Origin: a virus
Direction: 5' to 3' (one strand)
IMG/VR virus record: IMGVR_UViG_3300034152_000601
Span: 1 to 28,333 of that record
DNA: 28,333 bases
Part shown: positions 22,313-28,333 of the stretch, one piece after another
Numbering within the stretch: position 1 is the first letter of the stretch
Layout of the letters: every line of letters starts with the position of its first letter
Position numbers and translations under genes: made by a program
Notes under the pieces: model-generated
The model's input: only the letters and a program-made list of their open reading frames with translations
What the model was told of the DNA's origin: nothing
Databases searched by the model: none

Positions 22313-22885
22313 ATGTTTATTCCAAGGCATCCTGTTGTTGAAAATCAGTTCTGTCAGTTGGCCGCTGGTGCGACTAAGACTGGAACTGGTGCTGTTCTAG
22401 CATATGCGGGTTCAGCTTGTTATCTGGATAATACTCAGACTGATGCTACAGTAAAAATTTATGTGGCGAATGAGGCTGATGTATGCTTCGGATTTTTGAT
22501 GCAGAAAGTTAAGGAAGGCTACCATGCAATTCATCCAGCTGGAATGACGTTGCCTGGAGATCTTGGATCTTCTGACGTTATTGCACAGCCTAGCTATGAT
22601 GCTAATGGTGTAATTAATGGTTTTAAACCCGCTCCTGTAGGTGTTGCTCACTTGGGTATTTGGGATACCATTCATTATTGGAATGACGGTACGGTTCTTA
22701 ATGCTGGTGATACTCTTGGTATCAGACAGTCCAGTCTTTCTGAACTTACTAAAGATGGTACATTGAATGGTGTTGCCGCTAATCAGGCTGTTGCTAAGGT
22801 TGTTAAGGGCGCCAGCGCTGCTCAAGTAGCTGCCAATGATGCTAATACTACTCTTTATCCAATTAGGATAAAATTGCTATATTAA
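22313..22885 (+). CDS. Head protein upstream of capsid (decoration candidate)
   Basis: The product is 190 residues with AGGAGG upstream. It is Ala/Gly/Thr/Asp-rich and beta-structured (FCQLAAGATKTGTGAVLAYA; DVCFGFLMQKVKEGYHAIHP), with a last part typical of small capsid-associated proteins (AVAKVVKGASAAQVAANDAN). Proteins of this type, placed directly before or after the major capsid gene, often decorate the capsid surface. The C-terminus IRIKLLY is a final strand. Call by position and composition. Confidence 0.65.
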   Translation: MFIPRHPVVENQFCQLAAGATKTGTGAVLAYAGSACYLDNTQTDATVKIYVANEADVCFGFLMQKVKEGYHAIHPAGMTLPGDLGSSDVIAQPSYDANGVINGFKPAPVGVAHLGIWDTIHYWNDGTVLNAGDTLGIRQSSLSELTKDGTLNGVAANQAVAKVVKGASAAQVAANDANTTLYPIRIKLLY

Positions 22886-22900
22886 TAGGATTATGATTTA

Positions 22901-22927
22901 TGGATTAAAGCACGCCTAGTGCATCCA
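22901..22927 (+). promoter_or_regulatory. Leader hairpin upstream of major capsid gene
   Basis: TGGAT (22901-22905) and GCAC (22910-22913) pair with GTGC (22919-22922) and ATCCA (22923-22927), with loop GCCTA and a one-sided TAAA bulge. It lies about 10 bases before GATGGAGGA and is probably part of the capsid mRNA leader, perhaps as a stabiliser or processing site. Confidence 0.45.
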
Positions 22928-22955
22928 AAATTACTTGATGGAGGATAGTTAGGTT

Positions 22956-24029
22956 ATGGATAGAAAAGAAATGCAAGAACTGTTCAGGGCTACTTCAGCT
23001 ATTAACAAGCCTGAGGGTCTGGCTGCATATCGTGAGTTTGCTGCTGCTCTAACTACTCCGATCCTTCAAGCTATTGAGCGAGATTCCATCATGAGACAGC
23101 TTTTTGCTGTTGAAAGACTGGGGCCGGGAGCACAGGCAAGCTATCCGGTTGCGGAAGATTTTGAGATTCCTGTATGGGTACTGCCTGGACTAGGTTACGT
23201 CGCTCAGAACTTTATTGAAGGTATCGGCGAAGAGGTATACGTTCCTACTTTTACAATCGACGCTTCAGGCGATTGGAAATTGACGTATGCTCGAGATTCA
23301 AGAGTGGACATTGCAGCTCGCGCTGCTGAAAAAGCCGCTAAGGCTATTTCTGACTATGAAGAGGAATGCGGTTGGAGAGTAATTCTTCCTGCTGCTACTT
23401 CCATCTTTCATGGAAAGGGGTTGCTAGGTTCCCGTCCTGCTCCTATTTATGAGATCAACCCCGCATCTACTGGTGCTGGGTATCTTTCCAAAGAACTCAT
23501 TAATAAGATGATTGTTGGCTTTAAGAGAATCGGAAGAACTTTGACCGATCTTTATGTTTCACCCGAAGACGCTGCGGATATTCGTGAATGGACAGACACA
23601 GATATCGATCCCGTGACTCGAAGAGAGATCTTCCAGGCTGCGGGTATGGGTAGCATTTGGAATGTTACACTTCATGAAATTCAGCATCTTGGTGCCACTG
23701 GTTTGTACAACATTAATGGAAGCACCTCAGCATATGGTAAATTCCTTGCTGGTGGTGGCGAAGTATACAATGGCTATACTTTGGATAATCCTAATGTTAC
23801 TGCTGCTGATGGTACTGTAAGTGATCTCGGTGAAACCCAGATTATCGGTTTTGATATGAGTGTTAATGATTCTCTCGTAATGCCTATTAGGAAAGAGTAT
23901 GAAGCTCATGACGATCCAACACTATTGAGGGTACAGAAAGCTGGATTCTTCGGTTGGGAAGAAATCGGATTCGCATGTCTAGATCCTCGTATGCTGGGTC
24001 TTGGAGTTATTGACAGGTCCTTATCATAA
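22956..24029 (+). CDS. Major capsid protein candidate
   Basis: The product is 357 residues with GGAGG upstream. Its place after a scaffold-like gene, its size and its mixed alpha/beta composition fit an HK97-fold capsid protein. The N-terminal arm is helical (MDRKEMQELFRATSAINKPE), then GPGAQASYPVAEDFEIPVWV may mark the E-loop region, and the helix around RVDIAARAAEKAAKAISDYE the spine. DLYVSPEDAADIREW and the end GFACLDPRMLGLGVIDR fit the P- and A-domains of large-phage capsid proteins. Gln codons are 7 CAG to 2 CAA, unlike clpP or the actin-like gene (1 to 5 each), which suggests codon adaptation in a highly expressed gene. A GC-rich hairpin follows. Confidence 0.82.
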   Translation: MDRKEMQELFRATSAINKPEGLAAYREFAAALTTPILQAIERDSIMRQLFAVERLGPGAQASYPVAEDFEIPVWVLPGLGYVAQNFIEGIGEEVYVPTFTIDASGDWKLTYARDSRVDIAARAAEKAAKAISDYEEECGWRVILPAATSIFHGKGLLGSRPAPIYEINPASTGAGYLSKELINKMIVGFKRIGRTLTDLYVSPEDAADIREWTDTDIDPVTRREIFQAAGMGSIWNVTLHEIQHLGATGLYNINGSTSAYGKFLAGGGEVYNGYTLDNPNVTAADGTVSDLGETQIIGFDMSVNDSLVMPIRKEYEAHDDPTLLRVQKAGFFGWEEIGFACLDPRMLGLGVIDRSLS

Positions 24030-24042
24030 TATAAGTTAAAAT

Positions 24043-24072
24043 AGCGTGCCCGCTTTAGCGCGGGCGCGCTTT
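24043..24072 (+). terminator. Hairpin terminator candidate after capsid gene
   Basis: AGCGTGCCCGC (24043-24053) pairs with GCGGGCGCGCT (24060-24070), 11 pairs with one G-U, loop TTTAGC, then TTTAAAACTT. The stem is strong but the U-run is short, so it may reduce rather than stop transcription or protect the 3' end of the capsid message. The next gene starts only 18 bases later. Confidence 0.6.
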
Positions 24073-24089
24073 AAAACTTGGAGAAGGTT

Positions 24090-24422
24090 ATGATTTTAGA
24101 AGTAATAGCTACTATAATTTTAATTGAAGCTATGACTAGCATTTTAAGCAAGTCGGAATTAGTATTACCATTGAAAAAGTTTTTACACAGTAGTAATAAT
24201 AGTATCATGAAATTTTTTCATGATCTGCTAGATTGTCCTTATTGCACGTCAGTGTGGGTGAGCCTATTTAGCATAGCGATGCTATATTTATACATAAACA
24301 ACCTACTGCCACGGATACTGGCGTTGTTTTTTATGGGCATAGTTTTACACAGATTATCAAATATTTTACATTTCATTATTGATAGAATTGATTCAAATCA
24401 TACAAATTTGGACAAGGGATAA
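24090..24422 (+). CDS. Small membrane protein with CPYC motif (DUF1360-like)
   Basis: The product is 110 residues. ATG 24090 is chosen because GGAGAAGG lies just upstream. Membrane segments are near residues 2-18 (ILEVIATIILIEAMTSI), 50-68 (SVWVSLFSIAMLYLYINNL) and 70-85 (PRILALFFMGIVLHRL). The motif LLDCPYCTSVWVS joins a CxxC to a membrane helix, as in DUF1360 proteins of phages and Bacillus. Function unknown for the family. Its place directly after the capsid gene is odd for a membrane protein. Confidence 0.72.
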   Translation: MILEVIATIILIEAMTSILSKSELVLPLKKFLHSSNNSIMKFFHDLLDCPYCTSVWVSLFSIAMLYLYINNLLPRILALFFMGIVLHRLSNILHFIIDRIDSNHTNLDKG

Positions 24423-24444
24423 TGAAATTAAGGAGGACAAGGTT

Positions 24445-24897
24445 ATGAACGGGTACGTTAAAAATAAAACTGCTTCATGGAGACACGCACTGAAAAGATC
24501 TATTGGGCCTGGACATCAGGTTGATCTTGATGAACTTTATGAACAGTACGGTAAGAAACATGATTTGGAAGAGGGAAAGCCTTTTGTAGAATGGCTTCGT
24601 TCTGTAAAATTGCCAGACAATACTGTTTGGGAAATCGTCTATGACGATGGTAAGCCCAAGGCTGAAATTAAAGAATCTAAAAAGGTTGATATGGTCATGC
24701 CCCACGTGAAAAAGCCTTTGGACGTAAAGGATATTGTGACCATGTCTGTCAGACAAGCTCGACAAGACCTTAAGAAAATAACAGATATTAAGTTACTTAA
24801 GTATGCTTTGGGCGAAGCTCGACAACTGGCTAACAAAGACACGCTTTGCATTATGCTGAGGAGACGTATTCAGGAATTGGAACTTACTAGGAGGTAA
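24445..24897 (+). CDS. Hypothetical protein (150 aa)
   Basis: ATG 24445 has AGGAGG eight bases upstream. The N-terminal half carries charged helices (GHQVDLDELYEQYGKKHDLE; GKPFVEWLRSVKLPDNTVWE) and looks like a small globular domain; the C-terminal half is basic and helical (SVRQARQDLKKITDIKLLKY; IMLRRRIQELELTRR). The repeated patterns RQARQDLKKI and EARQLANKDTL suggest a helical repeat. The position after the capsid gene suggests a head or neck role, without a motif to prove it. Confidence 0.65.
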   Translation: MNGYVKNKTASWRHALKRSIGPGHQVDLDELYEQYGKKHDLEEGKPFVEWLRSVKLPDNTVWEIVYDDGKPKAEIKESKKVDMVMPHVKKPLDVKDIVTMSVRQARQDLKKITDIKLLKYALGEARQLANKDTLCIMLRRRIQELELTRR

Positions 24898-24903
24898 TTT
24901 TAA

Positions 24904-25152
24904 ATGCCTTTAGTACCGAAAACTTATGAGCAACATATAAAATCTCCTAAATTTTACAGCACCGCCGTTGGCGATGGTGGATATAATCCTGAGATCACAA
25001 TGTATTACAATAATGTCGACGAGTTACTTAAGATAGAGGAGGTTTGGCGAGGAATTAAACATATTCAGACCGTCTCTGGTTCAAATTACGCCAACCATAC
25101 TATAGATTATAGTGTAACTTATGGTGCTTGGGAAGAGACTACCGTTTCATAG
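24904..25152 (+). CDS. Small hypothetical structural protein (82 aa)
   Basis: The product starts MPLVPKTYEQHIKSPKFYST after AGGAGG. It contains beta-prone stretches (GGYNPEITMYYNNVDELLKI; GSNYANHTIDYSVTYGAWEE) and no catalytic motif. It stands in a run of three closely packed genes between the head genes and the fibres, where neck or head-completion proteins often lie. Function not recognised. Confidence 0.62.
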   Translation: MPLVPKTYEQHIKSPKFYSTAVGDGGYNPEITMYYNNVDELLKIEEVWRGIKHIQTVSGSNYANHTIDYSVTYGAWEETTVS

Positions 25153-25162
25153 GAGGCAATAA

Positions 25163-25579
25163 GTGAAACTCGTCTATAACCCTTGGGGTAAGATTTACCA
25201 GTTTATTAGTAGTGGACGAGAATTGCAAGGCGCTTCTGCTACCTATCCTTTCTCCATTCCAGAAACAAATATAGGTGGCGGGTCCATTTTGTATTTATAC
25301 CGTTTTGAGTTGGGAGTCAATGAGCACGTTTACGTATGGACTGCTGGTATAACAAATGATAAAGGCGACGAGCCTGATAAAACTTTTATTCAACTTTATA
25401 ACGAAACTGATAATAAAGTGGAGTATAGTACCAATATAAAATTTGCCAGCGGTAACCCACTTAAAACCGTATTTTATGGCATGGCTGGTGCTAAGGATAT
25501 GTCTATTCGAATAAATAATGAAGACGGCGATATAAAAGTGCATGGGTTTATGACAATAAGCTGGGATATTGTAAGATAA
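25163..25579 (+). CDS. Hypothetical beta-rich structural protein (138 aa)
   Basis: It starts at GTG 25163 with AGGAGG upstream. The chain is beta-rich throughout, with YPFSIPETNIGGGSILYLYR, LGVNEHVYVWTAGITNDKGD and MSIRINNEDGDIKVHGFMTI; Tyr, Gly and Asn are frequent. The pattern is that of a small jelly-roll or immunoglobulin-like virion protein. It follows the 82-residue gene by 10 bases and precedes a fibronectin-like gene. Confidence 0.65.
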   Translation: MKLVYNPWGKIYQFISSGRELQGASATYPFSIPETNIGGGSILYLYRFELGVNEHVYVWTAGITNDKGDEPDKTFIQLYNETDNKVEYSTNIKFASGNPLKTVFYGMAGAKDMSIRINNEDGDIKVHGFMTISWDIVR

Positions 25580-25588
25580 GAGGTAGTC

Positions 25589-26503
25589 ATGATACAATTA
25601 ACTATTGAAGTGGCGGATATTGGCAATGTAATGTTGATGTATAACACTATCCGTATTTATACCTCGGACGCGGAGAATGGTACGTATACTTATTTAGCTT
25701 CGGTGTCTCTGCAAGCCGGGGTCTCTACTTATACATATCTACATCTTGCCGGCACCACTGACACTTGGTATAGATCTTCCTATTACAACACTACTACGCT
25801 GGCCGAAAGCTCTTTGTCTAACGCAGCTAGAGGCACGGCGCCCTCCCTTTATCACATAGCCACTTATCCTAACGAGTATGATTTTGATTCCACCGAGGAA
25901 ATAATAATTAGAAAAATAAGACGTTTAATCGGTGATTCTAAGGGATTATCACGTTTATGGATAGAAGGTAGTGATATTTGTGCGGATGGTTTGTGTTCAA
26001 ATATGCTTGAAGATGGGCATACTTTGGACTTAGAGGAAAAAGGATGGCCGGTTTATATTTCTATAAATGATGTTGAGTACACCACGTTGGCAGACCCCAT
26101 AGTTCAAGGATATAGATACCTCACTTTTAGTGGGTCTTTAGAAACGCTTACTAGTGGATGTGTTGGCGACATAGAGATATGGTATAGTACATTCAAATTT
26201 TCTGATAGAGAAATTTATGAAGCTTATGGCGACGCGATGATTCCTCCACTAGTTCCTGCCGATTGTGTTAGTGAAGATCATTTAATGTTGCAAGCTTCAA
26301 TTGATTTACTAGAAAGTTTGACTGCGGAAGATTTAGTAGATGATGGTGCTCTCATAAGAGATGATCAGACTGTATACGATCCATCACCCGGTTTACGAGA
26401 AAGAGATCGTTTGATTAATAGGCTTAGGAAACAATTGGACCTTTTAGTAAAGGAATGTTTGAAAAGTGGATTACTTGGATTAGAAGGGGTCTTAATAGAT
26501 TAA
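25589..26503 (+). CDS. Virion protein with fibronectin-III-like N-terminus
   Basis: The product is 304 residues. Residues about 18-82 (NTIRIYTSDAENGTYTYLAS; TDTWYRSSYYNTTTLAESSL) look like a fibronectin type III domain, common in phage tail and surface proteins. Residues about 97-120 (FDSTEEIIIRKIRRLIGDSK) are a basic helix, followed by a beta domain to about 200. The last 90 residues are helical and acidic (EDHLMLQASIDLLESLTAED) and end in coiled coil (RERDRLINRLRKQLDLLVKE). It may be a connector or fibre-attachment protein, joining head or neck to the fibre encoded next. Confidence 0.68.
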   Translation: MIQLTIEVADIGNVMLMYNTIRIYTSDAENGTYTYLASVSLQAGVSTYTYLHLAGTTDTWYRSSYYNTTTLAESSLSNAARGTAPSLYHIATYPNEYDFDSTEEIIIRKIRRLIGDSKGLSRLWIEGSDICADGLCSNMLEDGHTLDLEEKGWPVYISINDVEYTTLADPIVQGYRYLTFSGSLETLTSGCVGDIEIWYSTFKFSDREIYEAYGDAMIPPLVPADCVSEDHLMLQASIDLLESLTAEDLVDDGALIRDDQTVYDPSPGLRERDRLINRLRKQLDLLVKECLKSGLLGLEGVLID

Positions 26504-26536
26504 TAATAGATAAATATAAACGGAGCAAGGTCGTAA

Positions 26537-28138
26537 ATGTGGATACTGGCGTACTTCACGCACGACGGGGAACCAGCGACCGGCTTATCGCCCTTAATTA
26601 AAGTACGAGATGTAGAGACCGGCACCGTAGTCATAAACAATGTTTCAATGATAGAGAAGGGCGACGGATTTTATGGCTACGACTTCAACGCTTATAACCC
26701 GCAGAAAGATTATGCGATTATTTGTGACAGTGTTACCCTGTCCGGCGTGGAGAGGTATACCTACGCTTCGAGCGGTGAATATAACGAAGTATTAGATGAT
26801 ATCGAATCAACGGTCGGTATAGTTGATATAAGAACTACTCTTTTGAGAAAAATTCAGACTAACCGACTTGAACTTTTTGATGGCGACACAGACAACTGGA
26901 TCTTATACGACGATGATGCTGTGACGCCTTTGTTAACTTTTAGTGTTAGCGACAAAGACGGCGATATCATCGTTCAATGCCCCCAATCACCTTCCAAAAG
27001 ATCTGGAGCTGCTGGATTACCCAGTGGAACGCTATCACCAGATATCTATATGAGGAAGTCGGTTTACGATCCAGATGATGACGGATGTGTCACATGTGCG
27101 GAAAACGTAAGCGATGGAATCTACAGTTCAACTGCGTCAGGAGTTAAATATGCGGTTGACAATTCTCACCACCCATGTATTCTTGGAACAAAATGCATAG
27201 ATGAAAGTAATATTGGTGACGGACTTATAGTCGCTTATGATGCCGCCAGTGATAGATTGGTGTATACTACTATTACTGGCGTTACTATTTCTGGTGTAGT
27301 GACTGATCATGGGGCACTGACGGGTCTTTTAGATGACGACCATCCGCAATATCATACGGATGTTCGAGGAGATGCAAGATATTATACGCAAACGCAAGTT
27401 CTTGAATTAATAGGTCAAAATAAGTCGGGGATAGAAAATTTAAGTTTAGGAGATACGAGTACTGTTGTTACTTTTGGAGCTGCTTTTAGTGATCCGAATT
27501 ATGCTCTTATAGTCAGCTTAGAAAATATTATTGATTCACCGGCGTCAGAATATGCGCTTACGATAACGGATAAAACAGTTAATGGTTTTACAGTGAATTA
27601 TTCTGGTCACATAGATTCAGATAATTACACTTTGAATTGGTACGCTACTTTATCTGGAGGATTAGCAGGCGGAAATTATATAACCAACCTGATTGATGAT
27701 ACGAATCCAGAGTTAGGCGGCGATTTGGTTTTAGGGGACTACAGCATAGTAGCGAATACTACTCCAAGTGGTTGGAGTGGTGAAATTTCTACTATGATTG
27801 TGGATTGGAATGATAACGGAATAGGCACGCCATTACATATGAAATCTAATGGTCATTGGGAACAGTGCGATGCTAGTAGTAACGCTAGAATGCCTTGCGG
27901 AGCGCTGGCTCTTGAAGCGGGAACGGGTACCAAGAAGATATTATGGAAAGGGATGGTGAAGAAAACTGGATGGTCTTGGACCCCCGGAAAAATTATTTAT
28001 GTTTCGACGGTAGATGGCGCTTTAACAAGTACAGCGCCTACAGCGTCGGGAACAGTGAAGCAAGCAATAGGATTAGCTATTGCTTCTAATACTATTAGAT
28101 TTGACCCCGGATTTAACGCGGGAGAGATAAATACTTAA
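26537..28138 (+). CDS. Modular tail fibre / baseplate-attached protein (533 aa)
   Basis: ATG 26537 follows GGAGCAAGG. Residues 1-75 (WILAYFTHDGEPATGLSPLI; GDGFYGYDFNAYNPQKDYAI) form an N-terminal domain often found on large-phage fibres. Residues about 105-130 contain RKIQTNRLELFDGDTDNW, another frequent element there. Three CxxC/Cys sites lie around residues 192-225. The linker module DHGALTGLLDDDHPQY is at about 257-272. A beta domain follows (GDTSTVVTFGAAFSDPNYAL). The C-terminal 80 residues around GWSWTPGKIIYVSTVDGALT match an internal module of the giant fibre at 3252-7838. It is a virion surface protein for host contact. Confidence 0.82.
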   Translation: MWILAYFTHDGEPATGLSPLIKVRDVETGTVVINNVSMIEKGDGFYGYDFNAYNPQKDYAIICDSVTLSGVERYTYASSGEYNEVLDDIESTVGIVDIRTTLLRKIQTNRLELFDGDTDNWILYDDDAVTPLLTFSVSDKDGDIIVQCPQSPSKRSGAAGLPSGTLSPDIYMRKSVYDPDDDGCVTCAENVSDGIYSSTASGVKYAVDNSHHPCILGTKCIDESNIGDGLIVAYDAASDRLVYTTITGVTISGVVTDHGALTGLLDDDHPQYHTDVRGDARYYTQTQVLELIGQNKSGIENLSLGDTSTVVTFGAAFSDPNYALIVSLENIIDSPASEYALTITDKTVNGFTVNYSGHIDSDNYTLNWYATLSGGLAGGNYITNLIDDTNPELGGDLVLGDYSIVANTTPSGWSGEISTMIVDWNDNGIGTPLHMKSNGHWEQCDASSNARMPCGALALEAGTGTKKILWKGMVKKTGWSWTPGKIIYVSTVDGALTSTAPTASGTVKQAIGLAIASNTIRFDPGFNAGEINT

Positions 28139-28153
28139 GGAGGAGAATAAATC

Positions 28154-28333
28154 ATGGCTAGATTCAGAGCTGAGAATCTCGTATTACAAGACAACCAAAA
28201 AGTCAGATTTGGTGTCGGATACAACAACGTATCCCAATCTGAGCTATGGTGGGATCCCTCAGCCCCGCACACAACAACTAGCGGTGATTTAAGATTGAGT
28301 ACTACTATAAGTATTTATCACTCCCGCGTTAAA
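28154..28333 (+). CDS. Virion/fibre protein, 5' part (runs off the window)
   Basis: ATG 28154 has AGGAGAA upstream, and 60 codons are open to the window end. It begins MARFRAENLVLQDNQKVRFG and continues with NNVSQSELWWDPSAP. The start, with an early LQDNQKVRFG (a strand that in phage fibres precedes a GY--SEL-wd motif) and a run of Ser/Thr, fits the N-terminus of another fibre or fibre-associated protein. The remainder is outside the window. Confidence 0.7.
   Translation, partial: MARFRAENLVLQDNQKVRFGVGYNNVSQSELWWDPSAPHTTTSGDLRLSTTISIYHSRVK

Noticed and set aside
933-24035. TAATATAA after three stops (933, 7839, 24027), each followed by structured RNA
   Set aside because: It resembles the end of the twin-promoter -10 but has no matching -35 at 17 bases, and at 933 the tRNA starts two bases later. 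AT-rich stop contexts explain it.
1-28333. CRISPR array, integrase, attachment site or insertion sequence
   Set aside because: No regularly spaced identical repeats with unique spacers, no recombinase or transposase motif, and no terminal inverted repeats were found by reading. The 2724-2784 repeats are palindromic operator/iteron-like and only three in number.

Overview
The window is part of a tailed double-stranded DNA phage genome (Caudoviricetes). It holds a full packaging and head block: a small-terminase candidate, the large terminase, portal, prohead protease, scaffold candidate and major capsid candidate. Long modular fibre genes lie on both sides of it. Every gene I accept is on the + strand, genes are tightly packed, and most have a strong AGGAGG-type ribosome binding site. 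Composition is AT-rich. There is no integrase, no lysogeny repressor I can identify, no CRISPR array and no insertion sequence. The host cannot be fixed from this window; strong Shine-Dalgarno use fits Bacillota-like or similar hosts and argues against Bacteroidota. The auxiliary genes suggest a fairly large lytic phage.

Layout. 1-935: 3' part of a tail fibre gene. 942-1015: tRNA-Gln(CUG). 1028-2737: five small genes (membrane coiled coil, short acidic protein, SANT/Myb-like DNA-binding protein, Cys-rich protein, winged-helix protein). 2724-2923: three GATCAAAWTGATC palindromes 22-23 bp apart, then an AT-rich gap. 2924-8833: fibre block with a 1528-aa giant, a 91-aa protein resembling its tip, a Lys/Ala-tailed coiled coil and a 165-aa small fibre protein. 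8850-11279: a promoter, then ClpP, a coiled-coil protein and an actin-like ATPase. 11293-13489: a second copy of that promoter, then a cold-shock protein, small proteins and a dNMP kinase, closed by a strong terminator. 13504-17511: HD hydrolase, zinc-ribbon protein, NusG paralogue, NUMOD3/AT-hook protein, terminase small and large subunits. 17579-24029: holin-like protein, portal, protease, scaffold candidate, small head proteins, capsid. 24090-28333: CPYC membrane protein, connector-like small proteins, then fibres again.

How it may work together (inference). Two near-identical sigma70-type promoters (CTAGCA-N17-TATAAT) drive two auxiliary transcription units, ClpP/coiled-coil/actin and cold-shock/nucleotide metabolism. 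The second unit ends in an intrinsic terminator that leaves no room for a new promoter before the HD/NusG/terminase genes, so read-through, possibly helped by the phage's own NusG-like factor, may control the packaging and head genes. The fibre genes share at least five protein modules, which shows repeated recombination between them. The ClpP-actin unit, the NusG/terminator arrangement and the palindrome array beside the winged-helix gene are the most unusual parts.
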